Shown: piece after piece, positions 9,215-18,393 of the stretch
Layout of the letters: every line of letters starts with the position of its first letter
Position numbering within the stretch: position 1 is the first letter of the stretch
NCBI RefSeq assembly: GCF_000633395.1
Contig: NZ_AYMU01000001.1
Coordinates: forward strand, 434,001-498,000
Reading direction: 5' to 3'
DNA length: 64,000 bases
From: Pseudomonas sp. PH1b
Lineage (GTDB): Bacteria; Pseudomonadota; Gammaproteobacteria; Pseudomonadales; Pseudomonadaceae
Translations under genes and position numbers: made by a program
Notes under the pieces: model-generated
What the model was told of the DNA's origin: nothing
The model's database searches: none
What the model saw: only the letters and a program-made list of their open reading frames with translations

Positions 9215-9473
9215 TCGATAGCACCTTAGACATATTATTATTTGGTTTCTTGGGCTATTCACCCAGCCGTCAGGAAAAGTCTTGCACAGGCATTTTGGGA
9301 AAGCACCAGGCAATGTGACAGCCAGCCTGGCAGATTGCCGGAGTTGGCCGGCACTCTGTCCGGTAGGTCTCGGTACCCGCTCAAAGCACGGGGCTTCGAG
9401 CGGTTGTGCAGCGCCGACGGCGGGGCACCAGGCGCTTCCCCAGCCTGTGCTTGCCTGCCCTGTCAGCGGCGAT

Positions 9474-12400
9474 CTATGCCAGGGCGGCCTGGAAGCTCTC
9501 GTCCAGCACCTCCAGTAAAAAGTCCGCGTTGGCTTGACTGAAAATCATCGACGGACGCATTTTCAGCACATTGTCATGGGGGCCTTCTGTGCCGATCAGA
9601 ATGCCTCGCTCCCGGGCCCCGTCGGCGACTTTTTTGGCCAGGCCTGTGGCTGGGATTTTCGTTTGGCGATCGGTCACAAGCTCGACCCCAAGGAACAGCC
9701 CAAGCCCCCGCACATCACCGATTGCATCGTATCGCTGCTGCAGTTTGCGCAAGCCTTCGAGCAGGTAGTTGCCTATGGTCAGGGCATTGAGCTTCAGCTT
9801 GTCGCGCTCGATCACCTCCAGTACCGACAGGCCAACAGCGCATGAAACCGGGCTGCCGGCAAAGGTGTTGAAGTACTCCATGCCGTTGTTGAAGCTGTCG
9901 GCGATCTCCCGGGTGGTCACCACCGCGGACAGGGGGTGGCCATTGCCAATGGGCTTGCCCATGGACACCGCATCGGGCACCACGCCCTGGGTTTCGAACG
10001 CCCACCAGTGGCTGCCGACGCGACCAAAGCCGACCTGGACCTCGTCGGCCAGGCACAGTCCGCCCTCTGCACGCACCAGGGCATAGACTTCTTGCAGGTA
10101 GTTTTCCGGGAAGAACAGTTGCCCGGCGACGCTGGGAATCGACTCGGCCAAAAAGAACGCCGGGGATCGGCCCTGCTTGCGCATGTCATCAATCTGCTGC
10201 GCGACGCTTTCGGCGTAGCGCTTGCCCAGCTCCTCGAACGGCCAGTCTTCAGGGGCTCGGTAGGCATCCGGAACGCTGGCTTCGAACACGTGCGCGGCGC
10301 GGCCTTTGCCGGCCTTGCGCTTGTACTTGTAGGGGCTGAGGTCGATCAGTTCCTGAGTGGTGCCGTGGTAGGCCCAATCCAGCACGATGGCATCGTCGCG
10401 CCCGGTGTGATTGCGCGCCATGCGCAGCATGAGGCTATTGGCTTCGCTGCCGGAGCAGCCGAAGGAGGCCACCGCCAGGCCTTGGGGCAAGGTCGCGGTG
10501 AGCCGCTCGGCGTACTCCACGAGGTGGTCGTGCAGGTAACGGGTGTTGGTATTCAGGCGCGCGGCCTGGCGTGCAAGGGCCTCCACCACATCGGGGTGGC
10601 AGTGCCCGAGGTGGCAGACGTTGTTGAAGCAGTCCAGGTAGGCCCTGCCAAAATTGTCGATCAACCACACCCCATCACCGCGCACGAACTTGATCGGGTC
10701 CGAATAGGAAATCGACAGGTTCGGCAGCAGCAGTTCTTTGCGTTTTGCCACGATCTCTGCCTTGCTGCGCCCCTCCTGGCTGTAGGTTTCCGGGGGAATG
10801 CCCGCGAGGGCGGAGGCGTCGGGGAACAGGTCGGCCCAGACCTGCAGATAGGCCTGTTCACCGACGCCGATAAACTCGCTGGCCTGCAACCCGGTGTCGG
10901 TGGACATCTGCAAATGCAAATGCGGAATCCATCCACCATTTTCCTGATCGTTTCCCATGTAGCCGACCAGTGCGCCAGCCTCCAGATGGTCGCCAGGCTT
11001 GAGGCGCGTCAGCGCTTCCTGAGCCATGTGGCCCCACAGGGTCAGGAATGGCGGGCAACCTTCAGGTGCATGCTCAAGCATGATCAGGCCGCCATAGCCC
11101 AGGGGCTCGTGCTCGACCTCGACGCTGCGCACCACACCGGCCACCGGGGTATACAGCGGCGTTGCGGCGGGCATGATCAAGTCGATACCAACGTGCAGGA
11201 CCCGCCGCTGCCCGGTGATAAAACGCGATTCGAATGCGCTGTCGGTGTAGATGGTCCTGACCTCGCCCCAGGGGCCGACGCCGAGCTTTACGTGGTGTTC
11301 CCTTGAAAACGCCTTCCACCATGCCGTCGCTTGCGCTGGGCGCTGCTCGGCCGAGGCGACCGTCATCACATGGGCGGCATCGCCGAACGGCGCGATCATC
11401 TTGTTCAGGGTCGCCGCGCCGGGCCGCACGATGTCCGCGAAGGACTGGCGGTGCTCGGCCACCCAGCTTCGGATCGCCCCCGCGCCTTCGATCGCATCGA
11501 AGCCGCAGGCCTTGCGCAGGATCGCCGTCGCCAGTCGCGGGCTCATGCGGTCCATCTTTTCCAGGAGGCGCCAGGCCGGGGCTTCGCTGATGGCCAGGTA
11601 GGGGTTGTCCTGGGTCTGTGCATGTCGCGATGCGGACAAGGTCACGCTGGTGACCAGGCGCATGGCGATGAGGTTGAACAGCACGTCCAGCTCTTCGGGG
11701 TGCAGCGGGTATTGCTCGTGGAAGCCGGCCGCCAGGGCGGCAGCGGCGCCAATCGGGTCGTCCATGTCGAGGATGGAGTAGGCGCAGGTGATGGCGACTT
11801 CGGCAATCAGGATCGTGTGCAGCGCATCGCCGAAATCGATGATGCCCGAGACTTGCTGGTGGTCCTGGGCGTCGACGAGGATGTTCCAGTCATTGCCGTC
11901 GTTGTGAATGATCTGCGCGCGCAGGCGGGAAAGCCGCGGCTGCACGTTGAGTTCGAAAGCCTCGATGAAGCGCAGCAGAATGGCCCTTCTGTCCGGGTCC
12001 TTGATGAAGTGCAGGCGCGAGCGCGAACGCCCGGCGTGACGCAGGTCCCAGTCCAGATCCCGTACCGCCCCCGGGTGCATGAAGCCCTGCAGCGCCCGGT
12101 CGATCTCACCGAACGACCGGCCCAGGTTGCGCATCAATTCGACGCTGCGATCGACCTCGGCCAGCGGCGTGCCGGGCAACCAGCTGACCAGCCGCACCGC
12201 ATGGGTTTCGCCAGTGGGCGCAACCGCAGAGGCGAGAAAATCGCCCGCCAGGCTCTTCTTGAGAAAGGGCACGGTCAGCTCGGGAGTGTGGTTCGCCAGG
12301 TGGCTGAGAATGGCCGCCTGGAACTCGCTTTCGATCCGTGGCTCGGAGGCGTTGACGACTTTGAGAATCCACTCGGCCGCGGTTCCGGTGGTCAATCGGT

Positions 12401-12521
12401 AGTTGCGGTCGCGCTCGCCATCCAGCGGCGTGGCGCTGCCGATCACGTTGAACAGCTGCTCACCCAGCTTTTCGGCATCTGCTGTCGAGAACGAGGGCGC
12501 GGGGTGGGAAAGATTTGTCAT
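9474..12521 (-). CDS. Trifunctional protein: APH-type kinase, M23 peptidase, class III aminotransferase/phospho-lyase
   Basis: A 1015-residue fusion. Residues about 15-310 form an aminoglycoside-phosphotransferase-like kinase (catalytic loop HNDGNDWN 206-213, DFGD 229-232). Residues about 410-550 form a LytM/M23 metallopeptidase-like domain with its zinc ligands present (H443, D447, H498, HLH 534-536). Residues about 595-1010 form a PLP-dependent class III aminotransferase fold (D826, PLP lysine K856 in [10 protein letters not shown]). That lysine motif matches ethanolamine-phosphate and 5-phosphohydroxylysine phospho-lyases. Human hydroxylysine kinase plus its phospho-lyase do the same two steps with separate proteins. 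The likely reaction is therefore phosphorylation of an amino alcohol, then elimination of phosphate and ammonia. The role of the M23 part is unclear. It sits beside an importer and a divergent Lrp regulator. Confidence 0.88.
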   Translation of the reverse strand: MTNLSHPAPSFSTADAEKLGEQLFNVIGSATPLDGERDRNYRLTTGTAAEWILKVVNASEPRIESEFQAAILSHLANHTPELTVPFLKKSLAGDFLASAVAPTGETHAVRLVSWLPGTPLAEVDRSVELMRNLGRSFGEIDRALQGFMHPGAVRDLDWDLRHAGRSRSRLHFIKDPDRRAILLRFIEAFELNVQPRLSRLRAQIIHNDGNDWNILVDAQDHQQVSGIIDFGDALHTILIAEVAITCAYSILDMDDPIGAAAALAAGFHEQYPLHPEELDVLFNLIAMRLVTSVTLSASRHAQTQDNPYLAISEAPAWRLLEKMDRMSPRLATAILRKACGFDAIEGAGAIRSWVAEHRQSFADIVRPGAATLNKMIAPFGDAAHVMTVASAEQRPAQATAWWKAFSREHHVKLGVGPWGEVRTIYTDSAFESRFITGQRRVLHVGIDLIMPAATPLYTPVAGVVRSVEVEHEPLGYGGLIMLEHAPEGCPPFLTLWGHMAQEALTRLKPGDHLEAGALVGYMGNDQENGGWIPHLHLQMSTDTGLQASEFIGVGEQAYLQVWADLFPDASALAGIPPETYSQEGRSKAEIVAKRKELLLPNLSISYSDPIKFVRGDGVWLIDNFGRAYLDCFNNVCHLGHCHPDVVEALARQAARLNTNTRYLHDHLVEYAERLTATLPQGLAVASFGCSGSEANSLMLRMARNHTGRDDAIVLDWAYHGTTQELIDLSPYKYKRKAGKGRAAHVFEASVPDAYRAPEDWPFEELGKRYAESVAQQIDDMRKQGRSPAFFLAESIPSVAGQLFFPENYLQEVYALVRAEGGLCLADEVQVGFGRVGSHWWAFETQGVVPDAVSMGKPIGNGHPLSAVVTTREIADSFNNGMEYFNTFAGSPVSCAVGLSVLEVIERDKLKLNALTIGNYLLEGLRKLQQRYDAIGDVRGLGLFLGVELVTDRQTKIPATGLAKKVADGARERGILIGTEGPHDNVLKMRPSMIFSQANADFLLEVLDESFQAALA

Positions 12522-12604
12522 CGTTATTATTTTCCGAGCGATATTTCAGTTAGCTTGGCATGGGGAATCCTCGAAGACAGTAGGTATGGGGTCGGCTTTG
12601 GCCG

Positions 12605-12630
12605 GCATATGGTCGGAATCGACCGGCATA
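12605..12630. promoter_or_regulatory. Candidate operator between phospho-lyase gene and Lrp regulator
   Basis: A perfect palindrome GGTCG-GAAT-CGACC (12611-12624) is flanked by direct copies of GGCATA, about 35 bases before the regulator start. Lrp/AsnC proteins bind dyads of about 15 bases, so this is the best candidate site for autoregulation and for control of the divergent enzyme/importer operon. Confidence 0.5.
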
Positions 12631-12658
12631 ATTTCGGTAGCAGAATGGAGGGGTGCTG

Positions 12659-13096
12659 ATGCGCGACCTGGACGCGAAAGATCGCGAAATACTCGAAATA
12701 CTGTCGAAAGAGGCGCGAGTTGCACTGAAGACCTTGGCGGCGAGGATCGGCCTTTCCAGGAGCGCGACCAGCGAGCGGGTGATCAACCTTGAACGCAGCG
12801 GGGTGATCCGTGGCTACCGCGCGGATATCGGCGAGATCGATGCCAATGTGATTCGGGCCATCTTGCTGGTGAGCCTCAAACGTACGCCCGCAATCAGCCT
12901 GCTGGACCTGCTGGCGCAGAACTCCCAGGTGCGACGCGTCTCTTCCGTCAGTGGCCAGCTCGATCTGGTCATCGAGGTGGAATCGCGGACCATCGATGAC
13001 CTGAATCGGGTGAGAGACCGGGTCGCGAGCCACGAAACCGTCGAAGACATCACCACCGCGGTGGTGCTGCGGCGCGATATCGATCGGCAGAGTTGA
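12659..13096 (+). CDS. Lrp/AsnC family transcriptional regulator
   Basis: A 145-residue regulator. An N-terminal winged helix (LDAKDREILEILSKEARVALKTLAARIGLS) is followed by an AsnC/RAM ligand-binding domain (VSSVSGQLDLVIEVE). The ATG at 12659 is chosen because GGAGG lies about seven bases upstream; a GTG at 12653 is also possible. It is divergent from the kinase/phospho-lyase gene, with 137 bases between them that contain a dyad. Lrp-type regulators commonly sense the amino acid whose catabolism they control, so it probably governs this operon. Confidence 0.93.
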   Translation: MRDLDAKDREILEILSKEARVALKTLAARIGLSRSATSERVINLERSGVIRGYRADIGEIDANVIRAILLVSLKRTPAISLLDLLAQNSQVRRVSSVSGQLDLVIEVESRTIDDLNRVRDRVASHETVEDITTAVVLRRDIDRQS

Positions 13097-13395
13097 TCAC
13101 CCGGCGCCGAAGGGGCCGAAGCCTGGGGAGCCAGGTTGCCGGTGCTGGCTGAAGGGAGGCCGCTGAGTGACCGCGAGTGGCTCGGGTTTTCGTGGCAGCA
13201 AGGCAGTGGGGGCCTTGAGGTCAGGCAACAAGGCGCGGGTGGTGTGGTTTCCGCGTGCCAGGGATCAGGCCATGTGTTTGCAGGCGTTCATGCAGCAGCG
13301 CCACCCGGGCTTGCCCGATGGCGCCACGGCCACCAAGCCGACCGCGAGCAAGCAACCGGCCCAATGACGCGGTTGCGTGAAGCGCTGAGCGGCGG
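13097..13395. other. Intergenic region; doubtful small ORF at 13167-13367
   Basis: A GTG frame of 66 codons at 13167-13367 (plus strand) has GGGAGG seven bases upstream and ends in TASKQPAQ. No domain is recognisable and codon use is not convincing, so I do not call it a gene. Nothing else is visible between the Lrp stop and the receptor stop. Confidence 0.3.
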
Positions 13396-15582
13396 TCAGA
13401 AGTTGATCGATGCACTCAAGCGTGCGGTCAGCGGCGGGCCCTGGAACAGGTAGTCGTCCCCCAGGTATTCGCCCACGTCGCGCCAGTAGCGCTTGTCGAA
13501 CAGGTTGTCCACGGTCAGGCGCAGCACTGTGTCGTAGCCATCGATGCGCGTGCTGTAGCGGCTGCCTATATTGAACACCGCGTAGCTGCCGGCCTCGACA
13601 TTGCCCACCCGGTCGGCGTATTTGCTGGCGCTGTATTGCACGCCTCCCAGCAGCGCCAGGCCATCGAGCCAGGGCAGGGCGTAGTCGCCCTGCAGGCTGG
13701 CGCGCAGCTTGGGCACGTTGAGGGCCTGGTGGCCTTCGTAGGCCGGGGTGTCGGTGCCGCTGACCCGCGAGCGGATCGCCGCGACGCTGGCGGCGATCTG
13801 CAGGCGCTCGCTGGCCCAGCCGTTGGCCGAGATTTCCAGGCCGGTGTTTTTCTGCTGGCCTTGCTGCATGTAGGTGAGCGCGCCGTCGGCATTGGGGCGC
13901 GAGTATTGGTTGGCCTGGCGCATCTGGAACAGCGCGGCAGCGAAACTCATGCGTTGCCAGTCGTACTTGAGGCCGGCCTCGATCTGGCGCGAAGTACTTG
14001 GTTCGAGAATTTCACTCTTGTTGGTGGCGAACCACGGCGCCTCACCACCCAGGGCCAGGCCCTTGCTATAGCGGGTATACAGCGCAAGGTTGGCCAGGGG
14101 TTTATAGATCAGTGCCGCTTGAGGCAGAAACACATAGCGCTGGGTATGGCGGGCGCTATTGCTATTCTGGTCGAAGCTCTCTTCATCGAGACGCACTTCG
14201 CGCCCGCCAAGCACGGTCTGCCACTGCTCGTTGAAACGGATCCGATCATTGAAGAACAGCCCGTACTGGCGACTGTCCAGGCGTCGGTGGGAGTCTTTGA
14301 GCGAGCCATCGTAGCGCGGATGGTTCTCGGGTTCGCTGTTGATATTGCCGGTGCCGATCCACTCGTTGATCGACTCGCGCTTGTCCACCACCCGCCGGAA
14401 TGCACTGGTCCCGACACTCAGTTCATGGCCGAGGCGACCGGTGTCGAAACGCCCGCTGAGCACTGCCTGGACCTCGTCATTGCGCCGGGTATCGTCGGGG
14501 CTGCGGAAGTCGTAGATGTCATAGGTCCCATCGGGGCCGAAGGTGTTTTCCGGGCCGGGAACACCGCAGCCATAGCAACCCCACGCAAACGAGCTGTAAT
14601 CATCAATCACCACCCGACTACGTGATGCACTGACATTGCCCTTCCAGTCATCACTGAAGCGGTACTCGAAGTTGCCGTTGAAATTCAGGGCCTCGCTGCT
14701 CACCGGCTTGCTGCCGCTCTGGTGGCCGAGGAGTTTTTTCGGCGAGGCGTGATGGGGCAGGGCGCTGCCGCCCAGCAACTGGTAACCCGGCGCCGAGCGT
14801 TGTTCCTTGGTCTGGTATTCCAGGTCCAGTTGCAGCAGGGCGTCGGGGCTGATGTTCCAGTCAAAGGCCAGGGAGGCGAAATCCCGCTGGCCATTGGTGT
14901 GCTCCACGTAGGAGTGCAGGTCTTCATGGGCCAGGTTGGCCCGCAGGCCGAACTGCTGCTCGCTGCCGAACCAGCCGCCGACATCGGTAGCCACATAACC
15001 GCTGCCACGGTCGTCGGTGGACACCGTGACTGAGCGCACATCGGTGGGGCGCTTGGTCAGGTAGTTGATCAACCCGCCGGGTTCGCCGATGCCGCTTTCC
15101 AGGCCGGACAGGCCCTTGAGCACTTCCACCCTTTGCTTGTTTGCCAGGCCGACGTTCTGTTCCCCGGCAATGCTGCGGCCATTGATCCGGTAGCTGTTGG
15201 CGGCGTTCAGCGCAAAGCCGCGGACCATGAAATTCTCGTAGTAGCCCACCGGTGCATAGCTCTGGCCCACCGACGCATCATTGCTCAGCACCTCGCTGAG
15301 CAGGCGCGCCTGCTGGTCCTTGATCAGGGCTTCATTGAACACGCTGATGGAGGCCGGGGTGTCGAGCAGCGGTGCTTCCTCGAAGCCGGCCACCGATGCA
15401 GTTTCCGCCTGATAGTCCTGGTGCGCTTGCCCGGTCACGGTCTGGGTCGGCAGTTCGGTGCCCGTGGCCTGGGCCACCGAGGCGCTGCCGGCCAGCAGCA
15501 GGCCCAGGGTCAGGCGGTTGAAGGTCAATCCTGTGGTGCAGGCTTCCAGGCGGGAAGTCTGGTCAATCCGGTTCATGAACAT
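13396..15582 (-). CDS. TonB-dependent siderophore receptor
   Basis: A 728-residue outer-membrane receptor importing a ferric siderophore or similar metal chelate with TonB energy. After the signal peptide (LLLAGSASVAQA) comes a TonB-box-like stretch (PTQTVTGQ), then the plug (TPASISVFNEALIKDQQ, VRGFALN, GLSGLESGIGEPGG) and a beta-barrel ending in the C-terminal F (SASINF). A cysteine pair (WGCYGCG) lies in an extracellular loop, as in FhuA-type receptors. There is no sigma/anti-sigma pair and no N-terminal signalling domain, so it is not a transducer. I do not see a clear Fur box upstream. An alternative start is the ATG two codons downstream (15576). Confidence 0.92.
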   Translation of the reverse strand: MFMNRIDQTSRLEACTTGLTFNRLTLGLLLAGSASVAQATGTELPTQTVTGQAHQDYQAETASVAGFEEAPLLDTPASISVFNEALIKDQQARLLSEVLSNDASVGQSYAPVGYYENFMVRGFALNAANSYRINGRSIAGEQNVGLANKQRVEVLKGLSGLESGIGEPGGLINYLTKRPTDVRSVTVSTDDRGSGYVATDVGGWFGSEQQFGLRANLAHEDLHSYVEHTNGQRDFASLAFDWNISPDALLQLDLEYQTKEQRSAPGYQLLGGSALPHHASPKKLLGHQSGSKPVSSEALNFNGNFEYRFSDDWKGNVSASRSRVVIDDYSSFAWGCYGCGVPGPENTFGPDGTYDIYDFRSPDDTRRNDEVQAVLSGRFDTGRLGHELSVGTSAFRRVVDKRESINEWIGTGNINSEPENHPRYDGSLKDSHRRLDSRQYGLFFNDRIRFNEQWQTVLGGREVRLDEESFDQNSNSARHTQRYVFLPQAALIYKPLANLALYTRYSKGLALGGEAPWFATNKSEILEPSTSRQIEAGLKYDWQRMSFAAALFQMRQANQYSRPNADGALTYMQQGQQKNTGLEISANGWASERLQIAASVAAIRSRVSGTDTPAYEGHQALNVPKLRASLQGDYALPWLDGLALLGGVQYSASKYADRVGNVEAGSYAVFNIGSRYSTRIDGYDTVLRLTVDNLFDKRYWRDVGEYLGDDYLFQGPPLTARLSASINF

Positions 15583-15840
15583 TCCTTGAGGGCCACCCTG
15601 TGCGCAGGCGATGGCCTGGCACGGCTGGCGGTGGGCAACCTGCGCGTGAATCGGGGAGCAACTGGGACGTCCTGAGGGTGTCAGGCCGGTGCATGATGGC
15701 AGCTGGCAGGCGTCGGGGTGCGCTTGAAACAGGCGCCATCATACAAGCTGTGGTGAAGGGGTAAAGGTAGTTCAAGGGCCAGTTGGGGCGGCCGCCGCCA
15801 AAGGCCGGGTGCAGTGCCGGCCGGCGCCGCAAAGGCCAGG

Positions 15841-16089
15841 TTACTGGCCAGTCTCCTGGCTTTCCGGTTGCAGGCATTCGATCTGCTTTTCCAGTGACTC
15901 GACTTTCTTCAGCAGCAGCGTCAGGAGCTTTTCAGACAGTTCATAAGCCGTGTCGTCGGCCAGGGACTTTTCCAGGCGGTTGACGATTTCATTGTTCATG
16001 CTGCGGTTCTGTACTTTGGCAATGCTCTTGACTTGTGCGTGAAGATCATCCGGAAGACGAACAATGAACTTCTGGGCGGGTAAGTGCAT
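15841..16089 (-). CDS. Arc-family ribbon-helix-helix DNA-binding protein
   Basis: An 82-residue repressor-like protein. The ribbon (QKFIVRLPDDLHAQVKSIAK) and the second helix with RSMNNEIVNRLE are diagnostic of the Arc/MetJ fold. The tail (LLKKVESLEKQIECLQ) is a short coiled coil that may drive oligomerisation. No toxin partner is adjacent, so this is probably a stand-alone regulator rather than an antitoxin. A dyad at 16127-16140 overlaps its presumed promoter and could be its own operator. Confidence 0.85.
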   Translation of the reverse strand: MHLPAQKFIVRLPDDLHAQVKSIAKVQNRSMNNEIVNRLEKSLADDTAYELSEKLLTLLLKKVESLEKQIECLQPESQETGQ

Positions 16090-16126
16090 GCGGGACCTCT
16101 AGCGTTATTTCTAAAATGACATCATA

Positions 16127-16140
16127 GGGAGGTCACTCCC
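16127..16140. promoter_or_regulatory. Candidate operator upstream of the Arc-family gene
   Basis: A perfect dyad GGGAG-GTCA-CTCCC lies about 38 bases before the Arc-family start, next to a -10-like TATGAT read on the minus strand. Arc-type proteins bind short dyads near their own promoters. The rest of the 310-base gap (16090-16399) shows no gene. Confidence 0.4.
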
Positions 16141-16399
16141 TCGGTTAATGCAGGAAAATTCTGAAAATCAGCCATATCGGGAGCGCAAATACCCGGCATA
16201 TTTCTCGCTCGATGTAATCCGGCTTCCAGCCCGAGCCGAGAAAACGCCTCAAGGGCCCGGCGCCGAGAGACAGCGGCGGCGCTCAACGGAAAAAAAACGC
16301 TGGCCGAGTCACGGTTTGCGCAAAAGTACCTATACCTAATGTGGCGCGACGCCAGCATCGCTGCGGGGCATCGCCAGGCAACCCACAAGGAGGTGCTCC

Positions 16400-18085
16400 A
16401 TGGGCGAACAACCGTTGATCATCGTGGTCGGTGGCCTTGGCCATTTCGACGGGGCCTGGAAGCGGCTCGAGGCGCGGCTGCGTAAGCAGGGGTTCGCCGG
16501 TGACTGGCATTTTCACGATACCCGCAGCCCGCAGAATCTCTTTCGCGGAGCCCGGGTGCGCGACCTCTCCCTGGCGCTGATCGCGAAGATCAACCACCTG
16601 GCCAAGGACCGCAGGCGCATCATCCTGGTGGGGCACAGTGCTGGCGGCATGGTCGTGCGCGACGCTTACCTGGTGGCGGCAGGCGCCTACGCCGATCATT
16701 CGCAGCGGCTCGAGTGGTGGGACAAGGTCGAGGCGGTGCTGTTGTTCGCTTCCCTCAATCGGGGCTACCGGCCCTACGCCAGCGCTTCCTGGGCCTTGGG
16801 CCTGGCGCTGATGAAGCTGGTGACCCTGCAGTGGCTGTTTCTCACGCCGCCGTTCAGTTTTGCCCTGGGCTGGCTCATGGAGTTGGAGAAAGGCTCGTTT
16901 TTCGTCACCGACCTGCGTTTGGCCTGGATGCGCCACTTTCATCATCGGGGGCAGGAGCATCGGCCTTTTGTCGTGCAGTTTCTGGGGGATATCGATGGTG
17001 TGGTCGCCCGTGAAGATGTGCGTGATACCGAGGCGTTTGCCAACTCCTACACGGTCACCATCAAGGGGGCCGACCACAACAACCTCTTCGATCCGCACGC
17101 GCCTCCAGCGGCTGAGGGGTTTACCCAGATATTGCAGGTGTTCCAGAACCCCGATCCGCAGGCGCGCAACCCCGAGCAAGCGCGGACGCTGGAGGTCAGC
17201 GGGCCCAGGCTGGTGGTGTTCGTGCTGCATGGCATTCGCGATGGCAATTCAGGCTGGGTCACCGACCTGACCGAGGCCATAGAGCAGCGCTGCAAGGACC
17301 AGGAGATCAACAGACGGCAGCTGGAAAACATCGAGGGGGCGGATGGGGCTTTCATGGAGCCGCCGGTGCTCGTCGACCGTTCCACCTACGGCTGGTTCTC
17401 GGCGATCAAGTTCGCCTTGCCCTGGGTACGGCGCAGCAACCTGCCCTGGTTCCTCGATCGCTACAGCTATCACATGGCGCGCAACCCCGATGTGCAGTTC
17501 CATTTCATTGGCCACAGCAATGGCACCTACATCCTCGGCACCAGCCTGCTGCAAGTGTCGTCCCTGAAATTTGAACGGGTGTACCTGGCCGGCTGCGTGC
17601 TGCCGCGGGAGTTTGCCTGGCAAGCGATGCTCCCCGATCGGGTCGCCACGCTGGTCAACCAGTGCAGCTCCGAGGATTGGCCGGTGGGTGGCTTGTGCCG
17701 AGGCTTGCAGCGGATCGGTTTCAGCGATGTGGGGACGGGCGGCGTCGACGGTTTCGATGACCTGGAGGGCAATCCCTACAGCACACAGACCCGCTGGTTC
17801 AACGGTAACCACGGCAAGGCCCTGCAACGGCCGAACCAGGCGCAGATTGTCGATTATGTACTCGGGCAAACCACCCACAGCCCGTTGATGCCTGATCCGA
17901 CCGGGGCCGATTGGTGCCCGCAGCCGCCGGCGCGCTTCATGTTCAGGATGCAGGTGTGTGCTTCGCTCCTGGCGGTTATCAGTATCGTGCTGGTCTGCCT
18001 GGCGGGGTATGGCCTGGCCCATCACCATGAAGGGCTGGTGATGATCGCGGCGGTGCTGCTGTACTTCGTGCTGGACACCGTCTGA
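16400..18085 (+). CDS. Tandem alpha/beta-hydrolase (lipase/esterase-like) membrane-anchored protein
   Basis: A 561-residue protein with two alpha/beta-hydrolase units in one chain. Unit 1 (about residues 1-230) has the nucleophile elbow GHSAGG near residue 79, and ADHNNLFD late in the unit as an acid/His region. Unit 2 (about 270-490) starts FVLHGIRDGNSGW and has a second elbow, GHSNGT, with NGNHGKAL as possible His. The C-terminus carries two hydrophobic segments (CASLLAVISIVLVCLAGYGLA and MIAAVLLYFVL), so it is probably membrane-tethered. There is no signal peptide. AAGGAGG precedes the start by seven bases. Substrate unknown; lipid or ester hydrolysis is inferred from the fold. Confidence 0.8.
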   Translation: MGEQPLIIVVGGLGHFDGAWKRLEARLRKQGFAGDWHFHDTRSPQNLFRGARVRDLSLALIAKINHLAKDRRRIILVGHSAGGMVVRDAYLVAAGAYADHSQRLEWWDKVEAVLLFASLNRGYRPYASASWALGLALMKLVTLQWLFLTPPFSFALGWLMELEKGSFFVTDLRLAWMRHFHHRGQEHRPFVVQFLGDIDGVVAREDVRDTEAFANSYTVTIKGADHNNLFDPHAPPAAEGFTQILQVFQNPDPQARNPEQARTLEVSGPRLVVFVLHGIRDGNSGWVTDLTEAIEQRCKDQEINRRQLENIEGADGAFMEPPVLVDRSTYGWFSAIKFALPWVRRSNLPWFLDRYSYHMARNPDVQFHFIGHSNGTYILGTSLLQVSSLKFERVYLAGCVLPREFAWQAMLPDRVATLVNQCSSEDWPVGGLCRGLQRIGFSDVGTGGVDGFDDLEGNPYSTQTRWFNGNHGKALQRPNQAQIVDYVLGQTTHSPLMPDPTGADWCPQPPARFMFRMQVCASLLAVISIVLVCLAGYGLAHHHEGLVMIAAVLLYFVLDTV

Positions 18086-18164
18086 CCCTCCACGCCTGCC
18101 CAGGTGCCTGGCCGCAACGGGCCGGCATCCAGTGCTTGGCCATCACGCAAGCGCCAACACCCAG

Positions 18165-18208
18165 CGTGGCGAGGGCGCTTGCGCCCGCTGGGGGGCGTAG
18201 CGGCGCCA
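18165..18208. repeat. Pseudomonas REP element (GCGAGGGCGCTTGCGCCCGC type)
   Basis: The stretch beginning GTGGCGAGGGCGCTTGCGCC matches the extragenic palindrome family common in the P. protegens group, and occurs again at about 25.27 kb in the other orientation. It lies between the hydrolase and sad stops. A degraded inverted copy (agcaagcgcc context) is at 18284-18314, so the 308-base gap 18086-18393 is mostly repeat sequence without a gene. Confidence 0.65.
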
Positions 18209-18283
18209 ATGGCTAGCCCGCCCAGCCTTGACCGCAAACCCCGCACGCCGGGCTAACGAGCGTTGCGCCCCGGAGCACCGACC

Positions 18284-18314
18284 GCCCGAGGGAGAGCAAG
18301 CGCCTTCACCCCCC
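18284..18314. repeat. Degenerate inverted REP copy
   Basis: The sequence CCCGAGGGAGAGCAAGCGCC reads, on the minus strand, like the GGCGCTTGCTC core of the neighbouring REP. Two oppositely oriented copies about 80 bases apart form a REP doublet. Confidence 0.45.
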
Positions 18315-18393
18315 TTGATCGCACAGAACCTTGAAAGCTGTATCCGGTCGGTTTGCCTGTCCCTGCACTCAGCGGCCCAGGCGGATCATTGCA

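Noticed and set aside
13167..13367. 66-codon GTG frame with a fair ribosome site
   Set aside because: No recognisable domain and unconvincing codon use; noted only in the intergenic entry.
13396..15582. Fur box upstream of the TonB receptor
   Set aside because: I looked for a GATAAT-type 19-mer in 15583-15840 and found none convincing.
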